Source of the DNA: Gammaproteobacteria bacterium
GTDB taxonomy: Bacteria; Pseudomonadota; Gammaproteobacteria; Burkholderiales; Burkholderiaceae_C
Direction: 5' to 3'
DNA length: 64,000 nucleotides
Assembly (NCBI GenBank): GCA_018815325.1
Contig: JAHIYE010000020.1
Span: 434,001 to 498,000 of the forward strand
Shown: in pieces, positions 57,501-64,000 of the stretch
Position numbering within the stretch: position 1 is the stretch's first letter
Layout: each line of letters opens with the position of its first letter
Notes under the pieces: generated by a model
The model's input: only the letters and a program-made list of their open reading frames with translations
The model's database searches: none
Told to the model about the DNA's origin: nothing
Translations under genes and position numbers: made by a program

Positions 57501-57862
57501 CCCGGCTGGATTACGTGGGTGTCGATCCGGTCGGTCGCCTGTGGGCCGTATCCGGCGCAAGTGACAAGCTCTATGAATATGTTGGCAATGCCTGGATTGC
57601 ACGCAATGGAGGGGCCCTGTCCTCCTCTGGCGCCTGCATCGATGGCACAACGGTTTGTTTCTCCATCGGTGCCAACGGCTCGGTATACAGTGATGCGACA
57701 GTCAGCGGCAATCGTCGCTTGCTGCGCTGGAATGCAACATCTCGCACCTGGGATGTCATCAATACTTCACCAAACCCAGGCGTCTATGTCGTTGCACCAG
57801 ACGGACGGCCCTGGGTCATACAGCTATCACCTGCGCCAACAAAACTCTACAAAGCCCGCTGA
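54563..57862 (+). CDS. Giant secreted tectonin-like beta-propeller protein
   Basis: A 1099-residue protein with a signal peptide (cut near TAIAASA). By eye I find about 24 repeats of 36-37 residues, each ending in a strand like IAVTPDGKPWGI or IAIGADGSVYIV, the pattern of tectonin propellers. They fall into three groups: 12 repeats (about 47-480), a Ser/Ala/Gly linker (about 500-560), 6 repeats (567-765), a Ser/Ala/Thr linker (about 790-815) and 6 repeats (839-1085). This fits four six-bladed propellers. Tectonins bind glycans or lipids on cell surfaces. Its ATG overlaps the stop of the secretin gene, so the two are translationally coupled and probably work together. Confidence 0.87.
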   Translation: MSLKRAALLLFMAAISVATSFGARTAIAASAPKPVETMPWIQLPGQADDLDVATDGTVFAVDSQGRVWLRPPGAEPSWRKLPGTFRRISVASNKLAWAVNGQGELYRYNGTWWRSSKARFPVKAMDVGVSGSGVAYAISIDGELFALDAKRGALAMAGAPPKLQRVAVDERNQVWVVAGDERLHRFDGKRWSTFDSIRARDLGAGNGGLWVIGADDELLSLNPDGKLLRRVAAHAAAAVAVAPGGLPWIATADGHIYANNPDTGGNTAPAVVEHEQVFTQLINWQPVSGSARQLAISAKGAVLALGETGVVWQWKSRNNWGRLPGSFSRIALDNENTPWGIDSSGKILRFQGTFWTEQPDRARDIATGADGSVWILPPEGAPARWMASSREWQQLKTAPAGKTQRIAVTPDGRPWVINDDGKVLRYDGKRWIDLPSSEATSIGIGPEGTVFITTTDQRLQRWDSSGRRWEKLNGEAASVAVGPGGKPWVTTTAFRILASAFFDELPDSRVDTVSVAAASAAANTGSRVGSGTTASASVVGQPSAGGGPAQGRPDAPLQYRLLPGAARDIAIGADGSVYIVTFDGGLARWSNGRNAFISFEGQFTRIAVTPDGKPWGITTKGEVFRNDGTLWRLVRNIVAQDIAIAYNGTVMVADAQSAIQKYDPASGLFNRIAGEGDAPPPTGVRLALNPKGEPWTLDANGYVSRCDRSPCERLPARARDIGIGPEGSVIILDTGRILRRWNESAHEFQRMDSIADPVDALAVGPRGKPWLLSISSQVWASEFFPRDESRDGVEAAATAATSSAAQGTSTASPPVFTFLLNMPFDQVSLPAGFTSSTFPKPLMAISTNGSIVVLDSAFKFWNYNESTKQFVMDGTPPSLSALLSGDDVRSFVIGKDGTYWVTNTGSQLSPAAYRRQGSQWVSVSGLSDCAVASCTNAAMTLAVGKDGTVYATSTGGKLYRYDTALKRFVALGLALPSGASRLDYVGVDPVGRLWAVSGASDKLYEYVGNAWIARNGGALSSSGACIDGTTVCFSIGANGSVYSDATVSGNRRLLRWNATSRTWDVINTSPNPGVYVVAPDGRPWVIQLSPAPTKLYKAR

Positions 57863-57937
57863 CATGAAACCCCTCATGTTGCAGAAGCTGTCACCTGCTT
57901 GACCCGTTGAGCCAATCCGCTGCCACATAATTCGCGC

Positions 57938-59788
57938 ATGCAAGCTCTGCGCGCCCCCCTGCAAGCCAGGGTTGTTGAATGGCTGGTCGTTCCCGGTGCG
58001 ATGGTGCGTGCCGGTGATGTGCTGCTCATTCTCGAAGCCATGAAGATGGAGCACGAAATTCGTGCTGGGACCGACCTCCGTGTGACCGAGTTGCTGTTCG
58101 CAGCGGGGGAAATGGTGCAGGAAGGTGACTTGCTGTGTACCTCGACACCGGTGCAGGACAGCTCACACCTTCCCGAGCCTGAGAGAACACCTTTTCAAGA
58201 AGCCACGAAGGCAGGCAGTGCCAGCGTGATGACGCCGCCATCAAATGCCATGCCATCCGGGGCACGCGACGATCTGAAGCGACTGGAGGCGCGCACAGGC
58301 TTTACCCTGGATGCCAGCCGCCCCGAGGCGGTTGCCAAGCGGCATGCCTTGGGCCTGCGCACGGCACGCGAGAACCTGGCCGACTTGTGCGACCCGGGCT
58401 CGTTTGTCGAGTACGGTGCACTGGCTGTGGCGGCCCAGCGTAGTCGCCGGTCTGAAGAGGACCTGATCCAGAACACACCTGCCGACGGCATGGTCACGGG
58501 CCTTGGCACCGTGCAGGGCCAGCAGGTGGTGGCCATGGCCTACGATGCCACCGTGCTGGCGGGCACCCAGGGCATGCGCAACCACCAGAAGACCGACCGC
58601 ATGCTGGGCCTGGCGCTGCAGAACCAGTTGCCCGTGGTGCTGTTCGCAGAAGGCGGTGGCGGTCGCCCCGGTGATGTGGATATGCCCATCGTGGCCGGCT
58701 TGCACGTGAGCACCTTTGCCAGTTTTGCCCGGCTCAATGGCCAGGTGCCCATCGTCGGCATTGCGGCCGGACGATGCTTTGCGGGCAATGCCGCGCTGCT
58801 GGGCTGTTGTGACGTGATCATTGCCACCGCAGGCAGCAACATCGGGATGGGCGGCCCGGCGATGGTGGAAGGCGGCGGCCTGGGGGTGTTCAAACCCGAG
58901 CAGATTGGCCCGGCTAGCGTGCAGCACGCCAATGGGGTGATCGACATTCTGGTGGACGACGAAGCGCAAGCCGTCGTCGCGGCCAAGCATTACCTGTCAT
59001 TTTTCCAGGGGGCACAGAAAGACTTTGCTGCGCCACCCGAGCAGGCGCTGCGCGAGGTGGTGCCCGAGAACCGGCTGCGCGTCTACGACGCCCGCACGGC
59101 AATGCAGGGCATTGCCGATGTAGGGTCACTGCTGCAGTTGCGAACCGTGTTTGGGCTGGGCATCCACACGGCGTTGGCGCGTATTGGGGGGCGTCCCGTG
59201 GGTCTGCTGGCCAACAACCCGCAGCATTTGGGCGGCGCGATTGACGCGGATGCCGCCGACAAGGCGGCGCGCTTCATGCAACTGTGCAACGCACACGGTC
59301 TGCCGCTGGTGAGTCTGGTGGATACCCCGGGTTTCATGGTCGGGCCAGACATTGAGGCCACGGCACAGGTGCGCCATGTCAGCCGCCTGTTTGTCGCTGC
59401 CGCGCATTTGCGTGTGCCCTACCTGAGTGTGGTGCTGCGCAAGGGCTACGGCCTGGGCGCCATGGCCATGACCGCAGGAGGATTTCATTCGACTCTTCTG
59501 ACGGCGGCTTGGCCGACGGCTGAATTTGGCGCGATGGGGCTGGAGGGCGCTGTGCGCCTGGGCTACCGCAAAGAGCTGGAAGCCGTGCCAGCAGGCCATG
59601 AACGCCAGGCCTTGTATGAGCAACTGGTAGCTCGCCAGTACGAGAACGGCAGCGCCCTCCACATGGCCAGCACGCTGGAGATTGATGCCGTCATCGACCC
59701 TGCGCAAACCCGCAACTGGCTGCTGCAGGGGCTGCAAGCCGGGCGTGTGGGGCCCGGGCAGCCAGGCCGTGCGATAGACACCTGGTAG
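57938..59788 (+). CDS. Biotinyl domain fused to an acyl-CoA carboxyltransferase
   Basis: A 616-residue fusion. The N-terminal biotinyl domain (1-70) carries the biotinylated Lys36 in the motif EAMKMEHEI. A linker of about 35 residues leads to a carboxyltransferase (about 107-616) of the propionyl/methylcrotonyl-CoA carboxylase beta type, with crotonase-like glycine-rich loops (ADGMVTGLGT; EGGGGRPGD; AGRCFAGNAALLG; TPGFMVGPD). Usually the biotinyl domain sits on the biotin carboxylase subunit; here it is on the transferase subunit. The acyl-CoA substrate is unknown. No biotin carboxylase gene is seen nearby, so its partner must be elsewhere. It follows the tectonin gene with 75 bases between but belongs to a different function. 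Confidence 0.88.
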   Translation: MQALRAPLQARVVEWLVVPGAMVRAGDVLLILEAMKMEHEIRAGTDLRVTELLFAAGEMVQEGDLLCTSTPVQDSSHLPEPERTPFQEATKAGSASVMTPPSNAMPSGARDDLKRLEARTGFTLDASRPEAVAKRHALGLRTARENLADLCDPGSFVEYGALAVAAQRSRRSEEDLIQNTPADGMVTGLGTVQGQQVVAMAYDATVLAGTQGMRNHQKTDRMLGLALQNQLPVVLFAEGGGGRPGDVDMPIVAGLHVSTFASFARLNGQVPIVGIAAGRCFAGNAALLGCCDVIIATAGSNIGMGGPAMVEGGGLGVFKPEQIGPASVQHANGVIDILVDDEAQAVVAAKHYLSFFQGAQKDFAAPPEQALREVVPENRLRVYDARTAMQGIADVGSLLQLRTVFGLGIHTALARIGGRPVGLLANNPQHLGGAIDADAADKAARFMQLCNAHGLPLVSLVDTPGFMVGPDIEATAQVRHVSRLFVAAAHLRVPYLSVVLRKGYGLGAMAMTAGGFHSTLLTAAWPTAEFGAMGLEGAVRLGYRKELEAVPAGHERQALYEQLVARQYENGSALHMASTLEIDAVIDPAQTRNWLLQGLQAGRVGPGQPGRAIDTW

Positions 59789-59859
59789 CAGGGGTGCGCT
59801 GGAGGGCGTGTCGGCGCCACCTAGTCCATGCCCCTCTACCTAATCCCATATTCATGGGT

Positions 59860-59887
59860 TTGAACTTCGCTCCCGAAAGTCTATAAA
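59860..59887 (+). promoter_or_regulatory. Likely sigma-70 promoter for the 64-residue protein
   Basis: TTGAAC (59860-59865) and TATAAA (59882-59887) are separated by 16 bases. They lie about 50 bases before the ATG at 59936, with a strong ribosome-binding site between. Confidence 0.55.
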
Positions 59888-59935
59888 AGAAGCTGGGGAT
59901 AAAAATCAACAGCGTCCTCGAACAGGGAGGTTGTC

Positions 59936-60130
59936 ATGAAGCTCGTGATCGCAACGTTTCTCTTGAGCATTGCCAGCTTTGTCTTGAATGTGGTGGCCAC
60001 CAACGTGGTTTTGGTTGATGCGCAAATCGGTGCTGCCATGGTCCAGATGTTTGCCAAAGAGAAAAAAGCAGCTCTGCCTGAGGTTCCGAAAAACTTCCAG
60101 TCACAGTCTCCATCACCAAGGCATAAGTGA
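59936..60130 (+). CDS. Small membrane-anchored or exported protein
   Basis: A 64-residue protein with a hydrophobic start (MKLVIATFLLSIASFVLNVV) and a lysine-rich C-terminal part (FAKEKKAALPEVPKN). The ATG has GGGAGG 5 bases upstream, one of the best ribosome-binding sites in the window, and a promoter precedes it. The hydrophobic segment could be a signal peptide or a membrane anchor; no clear cleavage site is seen. No family is recognised. Confidence 0.6.
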   Translation: MKLVIATFLLSIASFVLNVVATNVVLVDAQIGAAMVQMFAKEKKAALPEVPKNFQSQSPSPRHK

Positions 60131-60231
60131 CGCGGCTTGGCAGCAGGGCTCAGACGGCTGGATGTTCATAGTTTCATGCAAGCGCAGCATGCTGATGCTG
60201 TGTTCATCGGGTGAGCTTGCCTCGGCAGTTT

Positions 60232-60477
60232 TTAGCGCCCCGTCGGGCAATACGCATTCTTGGGCGTGTCGCCGCGCAGGTATTGCAGCTCCTCTTCTTC
60301 GGTCGCGCGGCGCACGCTGACCAGTGTGGCGCGTTTGCCGTAAAGGTCTTGCAACTGCTCCATCATGGCTTGTTGGGGGTCCTCATGGGAGCGCAAGGCC
60401 TTGTACCAGCGGCGAGGGTGGCCCTCGTAGTGGAAGTCCACCACCCAGATCACGGATGTCTTGAAAAATTCAGCCAT
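60232..60477 (-). CDS. Small conserved-looking protein, unknown
   Basis: An 81-residue soluble protein starting MAEFFKTSVIWVVDFHYEG, with an aromatic, basic middle (HPRRWYKALRS) and an acidic cluster ATEEEELQYLRGD. I have the impression of a family found widely in Comamonadaceae, but I cannot name it. The ATG at 60477 gives a compact protein; 21 further residues upstream in frame are less likely. It converges on the 64-residue protein. Confidence 0.55.
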   Translation of the reverse strand: MAEFFKTSVIWVVDFHYEGHPRRWYKALRSHEDPQQAMMEQLQDLYGKRATLVSVRRATEEEELQYLRGDTPKNAYCPTGR

Positions 60478-60691
60478 GTCATTCAAACCATGTGTGTGTT
60501 GCTGCCATCTGCGAATATTGTAGAGAGGCTTGACAAACACGCAGGGCTAGACGGGATATGGGTGAATGCCCGGGCATTTTGCGTAAACGCCATGCATGTA
60601 GGGGTATGGCGCCGTAGCATGGTCTGGTTGAGCCCGTGATGCACGCGAGCCTGATTCGGCACACCACCACCGATTGAACCTCCTCTGTGTC

Positions 60692-60832
60692 GTCCGTCCA
60701 TCAGGTGCGTTGGCAGGCAAGCCGGCGCTGGTTGGCGATCTGGACGCAGCGCGTAGACTGGGTGTCAAGCTTGGACAGGCTACTGTGGTGGAGGATGCGA
60801 TGGCGTGGGTGCTGCGCAGGCCCTCTGCGTGA
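60692..60832 (+). pseudogene. C-terminal fragment of a HAD hydrolase (beta-phosphoglucomutase-like)
   Basis: An open frame without its own start gives GALAGKPALVGDLDAARRLGVK, then LGQATVVEDAMAWVL, and a stop. GKP(A)...AARRLGV...VVEDA is the C-terminal core of HAD subfamily IA enzymes such as beta-phosphoglucomutase, which in trehalose clusters often lies beside otsB. The rest of the gene is missing upstream. The rest of the 60478-60875 gap shows no gene. Confidence 0.45.
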
Positions 60833-60875
60833 GGCGGGGGCGCACCGTGTGGTGGCTGATCTGGAAAGGGAGAAG

Positions 60876-61736
60876 ATGGAGCAGGACATGAAGCAAGGCG
60901 TGGCGAAGGGTATGGCGCAGGCAGGCCGGCAGAGTGATCAAATCACTTCGGCCCTGCAGTCCTTTGAATCCATCAAGAGGCAGCTTCAAGGGAAGCGCTT
61001 TGCGGTCTTTCTGGATTACGACGGCACGCTGACGCCCATCGTGCCAAGCCCGGAACTGGCTGTGTTGTCAGAGTCTGCGCGAGAGACGGTACGCCGGCTG
61101 GCGGGGCACTGCACGGTAGCCGTGATGAGCGGGCGCGACCTGCGCGATGTGCAGGCCCGTGTGGGCATAGAAGAGATTGCCTACGGCGGAAGCCATGGCT
61201 TTGAGATCAGCGGCCCAAGCGGCATGCATGTGGCCCGGCAACAGGGGCGCGAATTCCTGCCGAGTCTGGATGCGGCCGAGCAGTTGCTGAGGCACCAACT
61301 CGGCGCCATCCCCGGGATGCTGGTCGAGCGCAAGAAGTATTCGATTGCCGTGCATTTCCGCCTGGTGGCGGACGACACGCTCCCGCTGATCCAGTCCACT
61401 GTGGAAAACGTGCTGGCTGCACAGCCCGAGCTGCGCGTGACCCATGGCAAGAAGATTTATGAGCTCCAGCCCGACATCGAATGGGACAAGGGCCGGGCCA
61501 TGCGCTGGCTGCTTGAAACACTGGGTCTTTCAGATGAGGTGTTCACGGTCTACCTTGGCGACGACATCACGGATGAGGATGCCTTCCGGGCCCTGAATGT
61601 GCGTGGTCACGGCATCGGCATCCTGGTGCGCGACGAGCCACGGGACACTGCGGCGCAGTACGCGCTGGAGGATACGGACGAAGTGTTGCGCTTTCTCGAA
61701 CAGCTCGATGTGTTAGCGGCCGAAGCTGGCGCATGA
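60876..61736 (+). CDS. otsB: Trehalose-6-phosphate phosphatase
   Basis: A 286-residue HAD phosphatase that removes phosphate from trehalose-6-phosphate. The nucleophile motif is FLDYDGTLTPI (Asp47 and Asp49). The second motif is MSGRDLRDVQ, and YLGDDITDEDAF carries the metal-binding acids. I chose the ATG at 60876 with GGGA upstream; earlier in-frame starts overlap the HAD fragment in another frame. An otsA gene is not in the window. The N-terminal 30 residues are not conserved in the family. Confidence 0.9.
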   Translation: MEQDMKQGVAKGMAQAGRQSDQITSALQSFESIKRQLQGKRFAVFLDYDGTLTPIVPSPELAVLSESARETVRRLAGHCTVAVMSGRDLRDVQARVGIEEIAYGGSHGFEISGPSGMHVARQQGREFLPSLDAAEQLLRHQLGAIPGMLVERKKYSIAVHFRLVADDTLPLIQSTVENVLAAQPELRVTHGKKIYELQPDIEWDKGRAMRWLLETLGLSDEVFTVYLGDDITDEDAFRALNVRGHGIGILVRDEPRDTAAQYALEDTDEVLRFLEQLDVLAAEAGA

Positions 61737-61811
61737 GCCCCTGGTCGCTGGTTTACGAAGGGTTTGAGCCGGCGCAGCTAAAGCTGCGGGAATCGCGTCA
61801 CAATCCGGGCC

Positions 61812-62471
61812 ATGTACTTCCACGTGTCTGAAACCACCGGCCACCAGCGTCTGATCACTGCCTGTGTGGTGGGGGGCGTGGTCGCCATGCTGCCCTTGCA
61901 GTTGCCGCTGCCCATCCAGGGGTTGCTGGCCTGGTGCCTTGGGGCGCTGACTTATCTGGTGCTGGCCTGGCTGCTGGCGATGAAATTTGATGCAGTGCGA
62001 ACGCACGATCACGCCCTGGCGCAAGACCAGCCGAGTGCTGTTCTTTTTGCGCTGATGGTGCTGTCAGCCTTTGCCAGTGTGGCAGCCATCGTGCTGATGC
62101 GTCAGCACCTGTCGGACCTGTCGGCAACGCAGCGTCTGGCGCATATGGCTCTGTCCATGGTCTCACTCGTGACGTCGTGGTTCCTGATCCAGACCGTGTT
62201 TGCTTTTCGGTATGCCAACAGGTATTACCGGGTGGATGCGCAAGGCAAAACGCATCATGAGGGGCTTGAATTTCCCGGTAAGCAGGCGCCGGACTATTTC
62301 GACTTCCTTTATTACTCGCACGTGGTTGGCATGACCTCGCAGGTCTCAGATGTGGTTGTCACCACGCGGCAGATGCGTCGCCTGACGCTGGTGCACAGCG
62401 TTACCTCGTTTGCATTCAACATGCTGCTGCTGGCCCTGGGCGTCAACTTGATGGCTAGCGCGATCCAGTAG
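61812..62471 (+). CDS. DUF1345 membrane protein
   Basis: A 219-residue integral membrane protein with five or so helices. The family feature is the conserved segment YFDFLYYSHVVGMTSQVSDVVV (about 160-182) between helices, plus the FAFRYANRYYR loop before it. No function is known for DUF1345. It follows otsB with 75 bases between and may share its transcript. Confidence 0.85.
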   Translation: MYFHVSETTGHQRLITACVVGGVVAMLPLQLPLPIQGLLAWCLGALTYLVLAWLLAMKFDAVRTHDHALAQDQPSAVLFALMVLSAFASVAAIVLMRQHLSDLSATQRLAHMALSMVSLVTSWFLIQTVFAFRYANRYYRVDAQGKTHHEGLEFPGKQAPDYFDFLYYSHVVGMTSQVSDVVVTTRQMRRLTLVHSVTSFAFNMLLLALGVNLMASAIQ

Positions 62472-62637
62472 GCAAACAGGACGAAGTGATGTCAAGGCAC
62501 CCTGGACGGGCACCATTGTCGGTGTCGGGCCAGGGCAGGCTTGTCTTCGGTAAGCTCATGGTAAACCCGGGCGAGCGCAGCGGCATTAGCTTTGACAATG
62601 GCGCCATAGCGAGGAGTTGATTGTTCAGCGTTCGAAA

Positions 62638-64000
62638 ATGCAGATGAGAACTATCCGGTTATGCACACGATGGGCGCTGACTCAGCTGTCTGGGCTGGTA
62701 CTGGTCTGGCTGGGACTGTCCGGATGTGGCTATGCGCAAAATCCACCGCCTGTGCCTTCGTCTGCCAGCCAGGGGGTGCTTGTGTTGCTGTCTACCGGGT
62801 ATGGTCAGTCGGGTATCGACAATTACCTGAAGGGGCTTTACGACGTCCTGCGCTCGCAGGGCATGAGCTATACCCATATCCACATCGAATACCTGGATCT
62901 CGCCAAGAATCCTTCGCCCCGCTACCGTCGGCAGTTAGGCCAGGTGCTGGCGCAAAAATACCCCGCATCCAGGGTCGGCGTCATCGTGACGATGCAGCCG
63001 GCCGCGCTGGATTTTCTGCTGAAGGAGGGCGAGGGTATCGCACCGCAGGTGGCGGTGCTCGTGGCGCAGGCCAAGGCCCCCGCTTCGGCCAAGCTGAGCC
63101 GGCGGGAGTTCTATCTGCAAGCGCCCACACTGGATTTTGCCGGCACGCTGCAACGTGCACTGGACCTGTTTCCCAGGACGCAGCACGTGGTCCTGCTGGC
63201 CGGGAACAGCGAGCTTGAGCAGGAGCGTGTGCAGGACGCCAGGCAGCAGTTTGCGCGCTGGCAGGGTCAGCTCGATTTCGGGTACCTTGACAATCTGGCA
63301 TTCGGGGACATCGAAGCCCGGCTTGCCAAATCCCCGGCCAATACCGTGATCATTGCCCCCGGTGTCAACCGCGATGGACAGGGGCAGGTCTTTGTGCCGG
63401 TGGATACCATCGTGCGCATTTCCCAAAGTGCCAATGCCCCGGTCTTCCCCGTGTATTCGGTGAGCGTGGGCCAGGGGCCCATCGGCGGGATGGTGTCCAT
63501 TCTCGAAGACGAAGGCAAGTCGATGGCCTTGTCCGTGCTGGAGAAGCTGCGCCGCCCGCCCGATGATTCGCGGCCCTTCGCTGTGCAAACGGCCAAATCC
63601 GTGTCGCTGTTCGACTGGCAGCAGATCGAGCGCTGGGGGGGCGACTGGCACAAACTGCCACCCGATACGGTCTACCTCAACCGGACACCGAGTCTGTGGG
63701 GACAGTACAAAGGTTATGTCATCAGCGGCACCGTGGCCATCGTGCTGCTGTCAGCCCTGGTGGTGGCCCTGGCCGTGCAGAACCGACGGCGCCAGCTGGC
63801 CGAGCAATCGCTGCGAACGAGCCAGGCGCAATACCACCTGCTGGCAGACCATATGTCGGATGTACTGTGGACCTACAGCTTCGAGACGCGGCAATGGGAG
63901 TATGTGAGTCCTTCGGTCCAGCAACTGCTCGGGTACAGCGAGGCGGAGTTCATGAACCTGCCACTTCAAGCACTCATGACGCCGGATACCTATGTCGACG
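62638..64000 (+). CDS. PAS sensor with periplasmic-binding-like domain, 3' end outside window
   Basis: The frame is open from the ATG at 62638 to the end of the window, giving at least 454 residues. After a signal or anchor with a possible lipobox (GLSGC), residues 40-345 resemble an ABC-type substrate-binding (periplasmic) domain. A membrane helix follows (about 358-381), then a PAS domain from about residue 396 (YHLLADHMSDVLWTYSFETR). The output domain lies beyond the window; a histidine kinase or GGDEF output is expected. The start is not backed by a good ribosome-binding site; GAGGAG lies more than 20 bases away. Confidence 0.8.
   Translation, partial: MQMRTIRLCTRWALTQLSGLVLVWLGLSGCGYAQNPPPVPSSASQGVLVLLSTGYGQSGIDNYLKGLYDVLRSQGMSYTHIHIEYLDLAKNPSPRYRRQLGQVLAQKYPASRVGVIVTMQPAALDFLLKEGEGIAPQVAVLVAQAKAPASAKLSRREFYLQAPTLDFAGTLQRALDLFPRTQHVVLLAGNSELEQERVQDARQQFARWQGQLDFGYLDNLAFGDIEARLAKSPANTVIIAPGVNRDGQGQVFVPVDTIVRISQSANAPVFPVYSVSVGQGPIGGMVSILEDEGKSMALSVLEKLRRPPDDSRPFAVQTAKSVSLFDWQQIERWGGDWHKLPPDTVYLNRTPSLWGQYKGYVISGTVAIVLLSALVVALAVQNRRRQLAEQSLRTSQAQYHLLADHMSDVLWTYSFETRQWEYVSPSVQQLLGYSEAEFMNLPLQALMTPDTYVD

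Overview
The window is a 64 kb piece of a high-GC (about 60%) betaproteobacterial chromosome. Gene content and order suggest Burkholderiales, most likely Comamonadaceae: folC, an SPOR protein, cvpA, purF, metZ and gltX in a row, prfB followed by pepN, an E. coli-type argG, and dispersed repeats of the kind I know from that family. There is no rRNA operon and no CRISPR array. Four tRNA genes are present: Thr-CGT alone, and Ala-GGC, Glu-TTC and Asp-GTC as a cluster behind gltX.

Layout. 1-12.4 kb holds a truncated TauE/SafE-like protein, a beta-CASP hydrolase, an ornithine-cyclodeaminase-family reductase with pcp, rhlE, apaH, a CNNM/CorC-type protein, a response-regulator diguanylate cyclase, a YdcF protein and several small envelope proteins. 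12.5-22.3 kb is core metabolism and translation: tRNA-Thr, fbp, pepN, prfB with its +1 frameshift site, an alpha/beta hydrolase, an acyl-CoA synthetase, an aldo/keto reductase and a YitT protein. 22.4-27.4 kb is rich in envelope proteins: an OmpA-like lipoprotein, a CigR-like protein, an AI-2E family permease, a PagP-like barrel and two lipoproteins. 27.5-33.5 kb carries ybaK, plsY, a flavin/PLP-oxidase-like protein, a yajQ - aspartic protease - degenerate HD-GYP operon, murB and a secreted hydrolase.

33.5-35.8 kb is a small accessory island. An AlbA_2/HATPase-type gene with an AT-rich operator region and an IS1595-like transposase remnant lie between two inverted repeat arms of about 165 bp. 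35.8-46.3 kb returns to core genes: argG, ppnP, a glycine-zipper protein, an ArsC-like protein, folC, the SPOR protein, cvpA, purF, metZ, gltX and the tRNA cluster. 46.4-49.7 kb has an ABC exporter-like protein, an integrase remnant and an AraC-family regulator.

The most unusual locus is 49.9-57.9 kb. It is a three-gene unit: a cysteine-rich secreted protein with a ricin-like C-terminus, a TPR lipoprotein carrying a secretin domain but no recognisable N-domains, and a 1099-residue secreted protein made of about 24 tectonin-like repeats. I read it as a possible self-contained outer-membrane export or display system for lectin-like proteins. That is inference. 57.9-64 kb holds a biotinyl/carboxyltransferase fusion, small proteins, otsB beside a HAD remnant, a DUF1345 protein and the start of a PAS sensor with a periplasmic-binding-like domain.

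A second theme is repeat sequences translated inside genes. The alpha/beta hydrolase, the acyl-CoA synthetase (twice) and possibly folC appear to carry dispersed palindromic repeats kept in frame.
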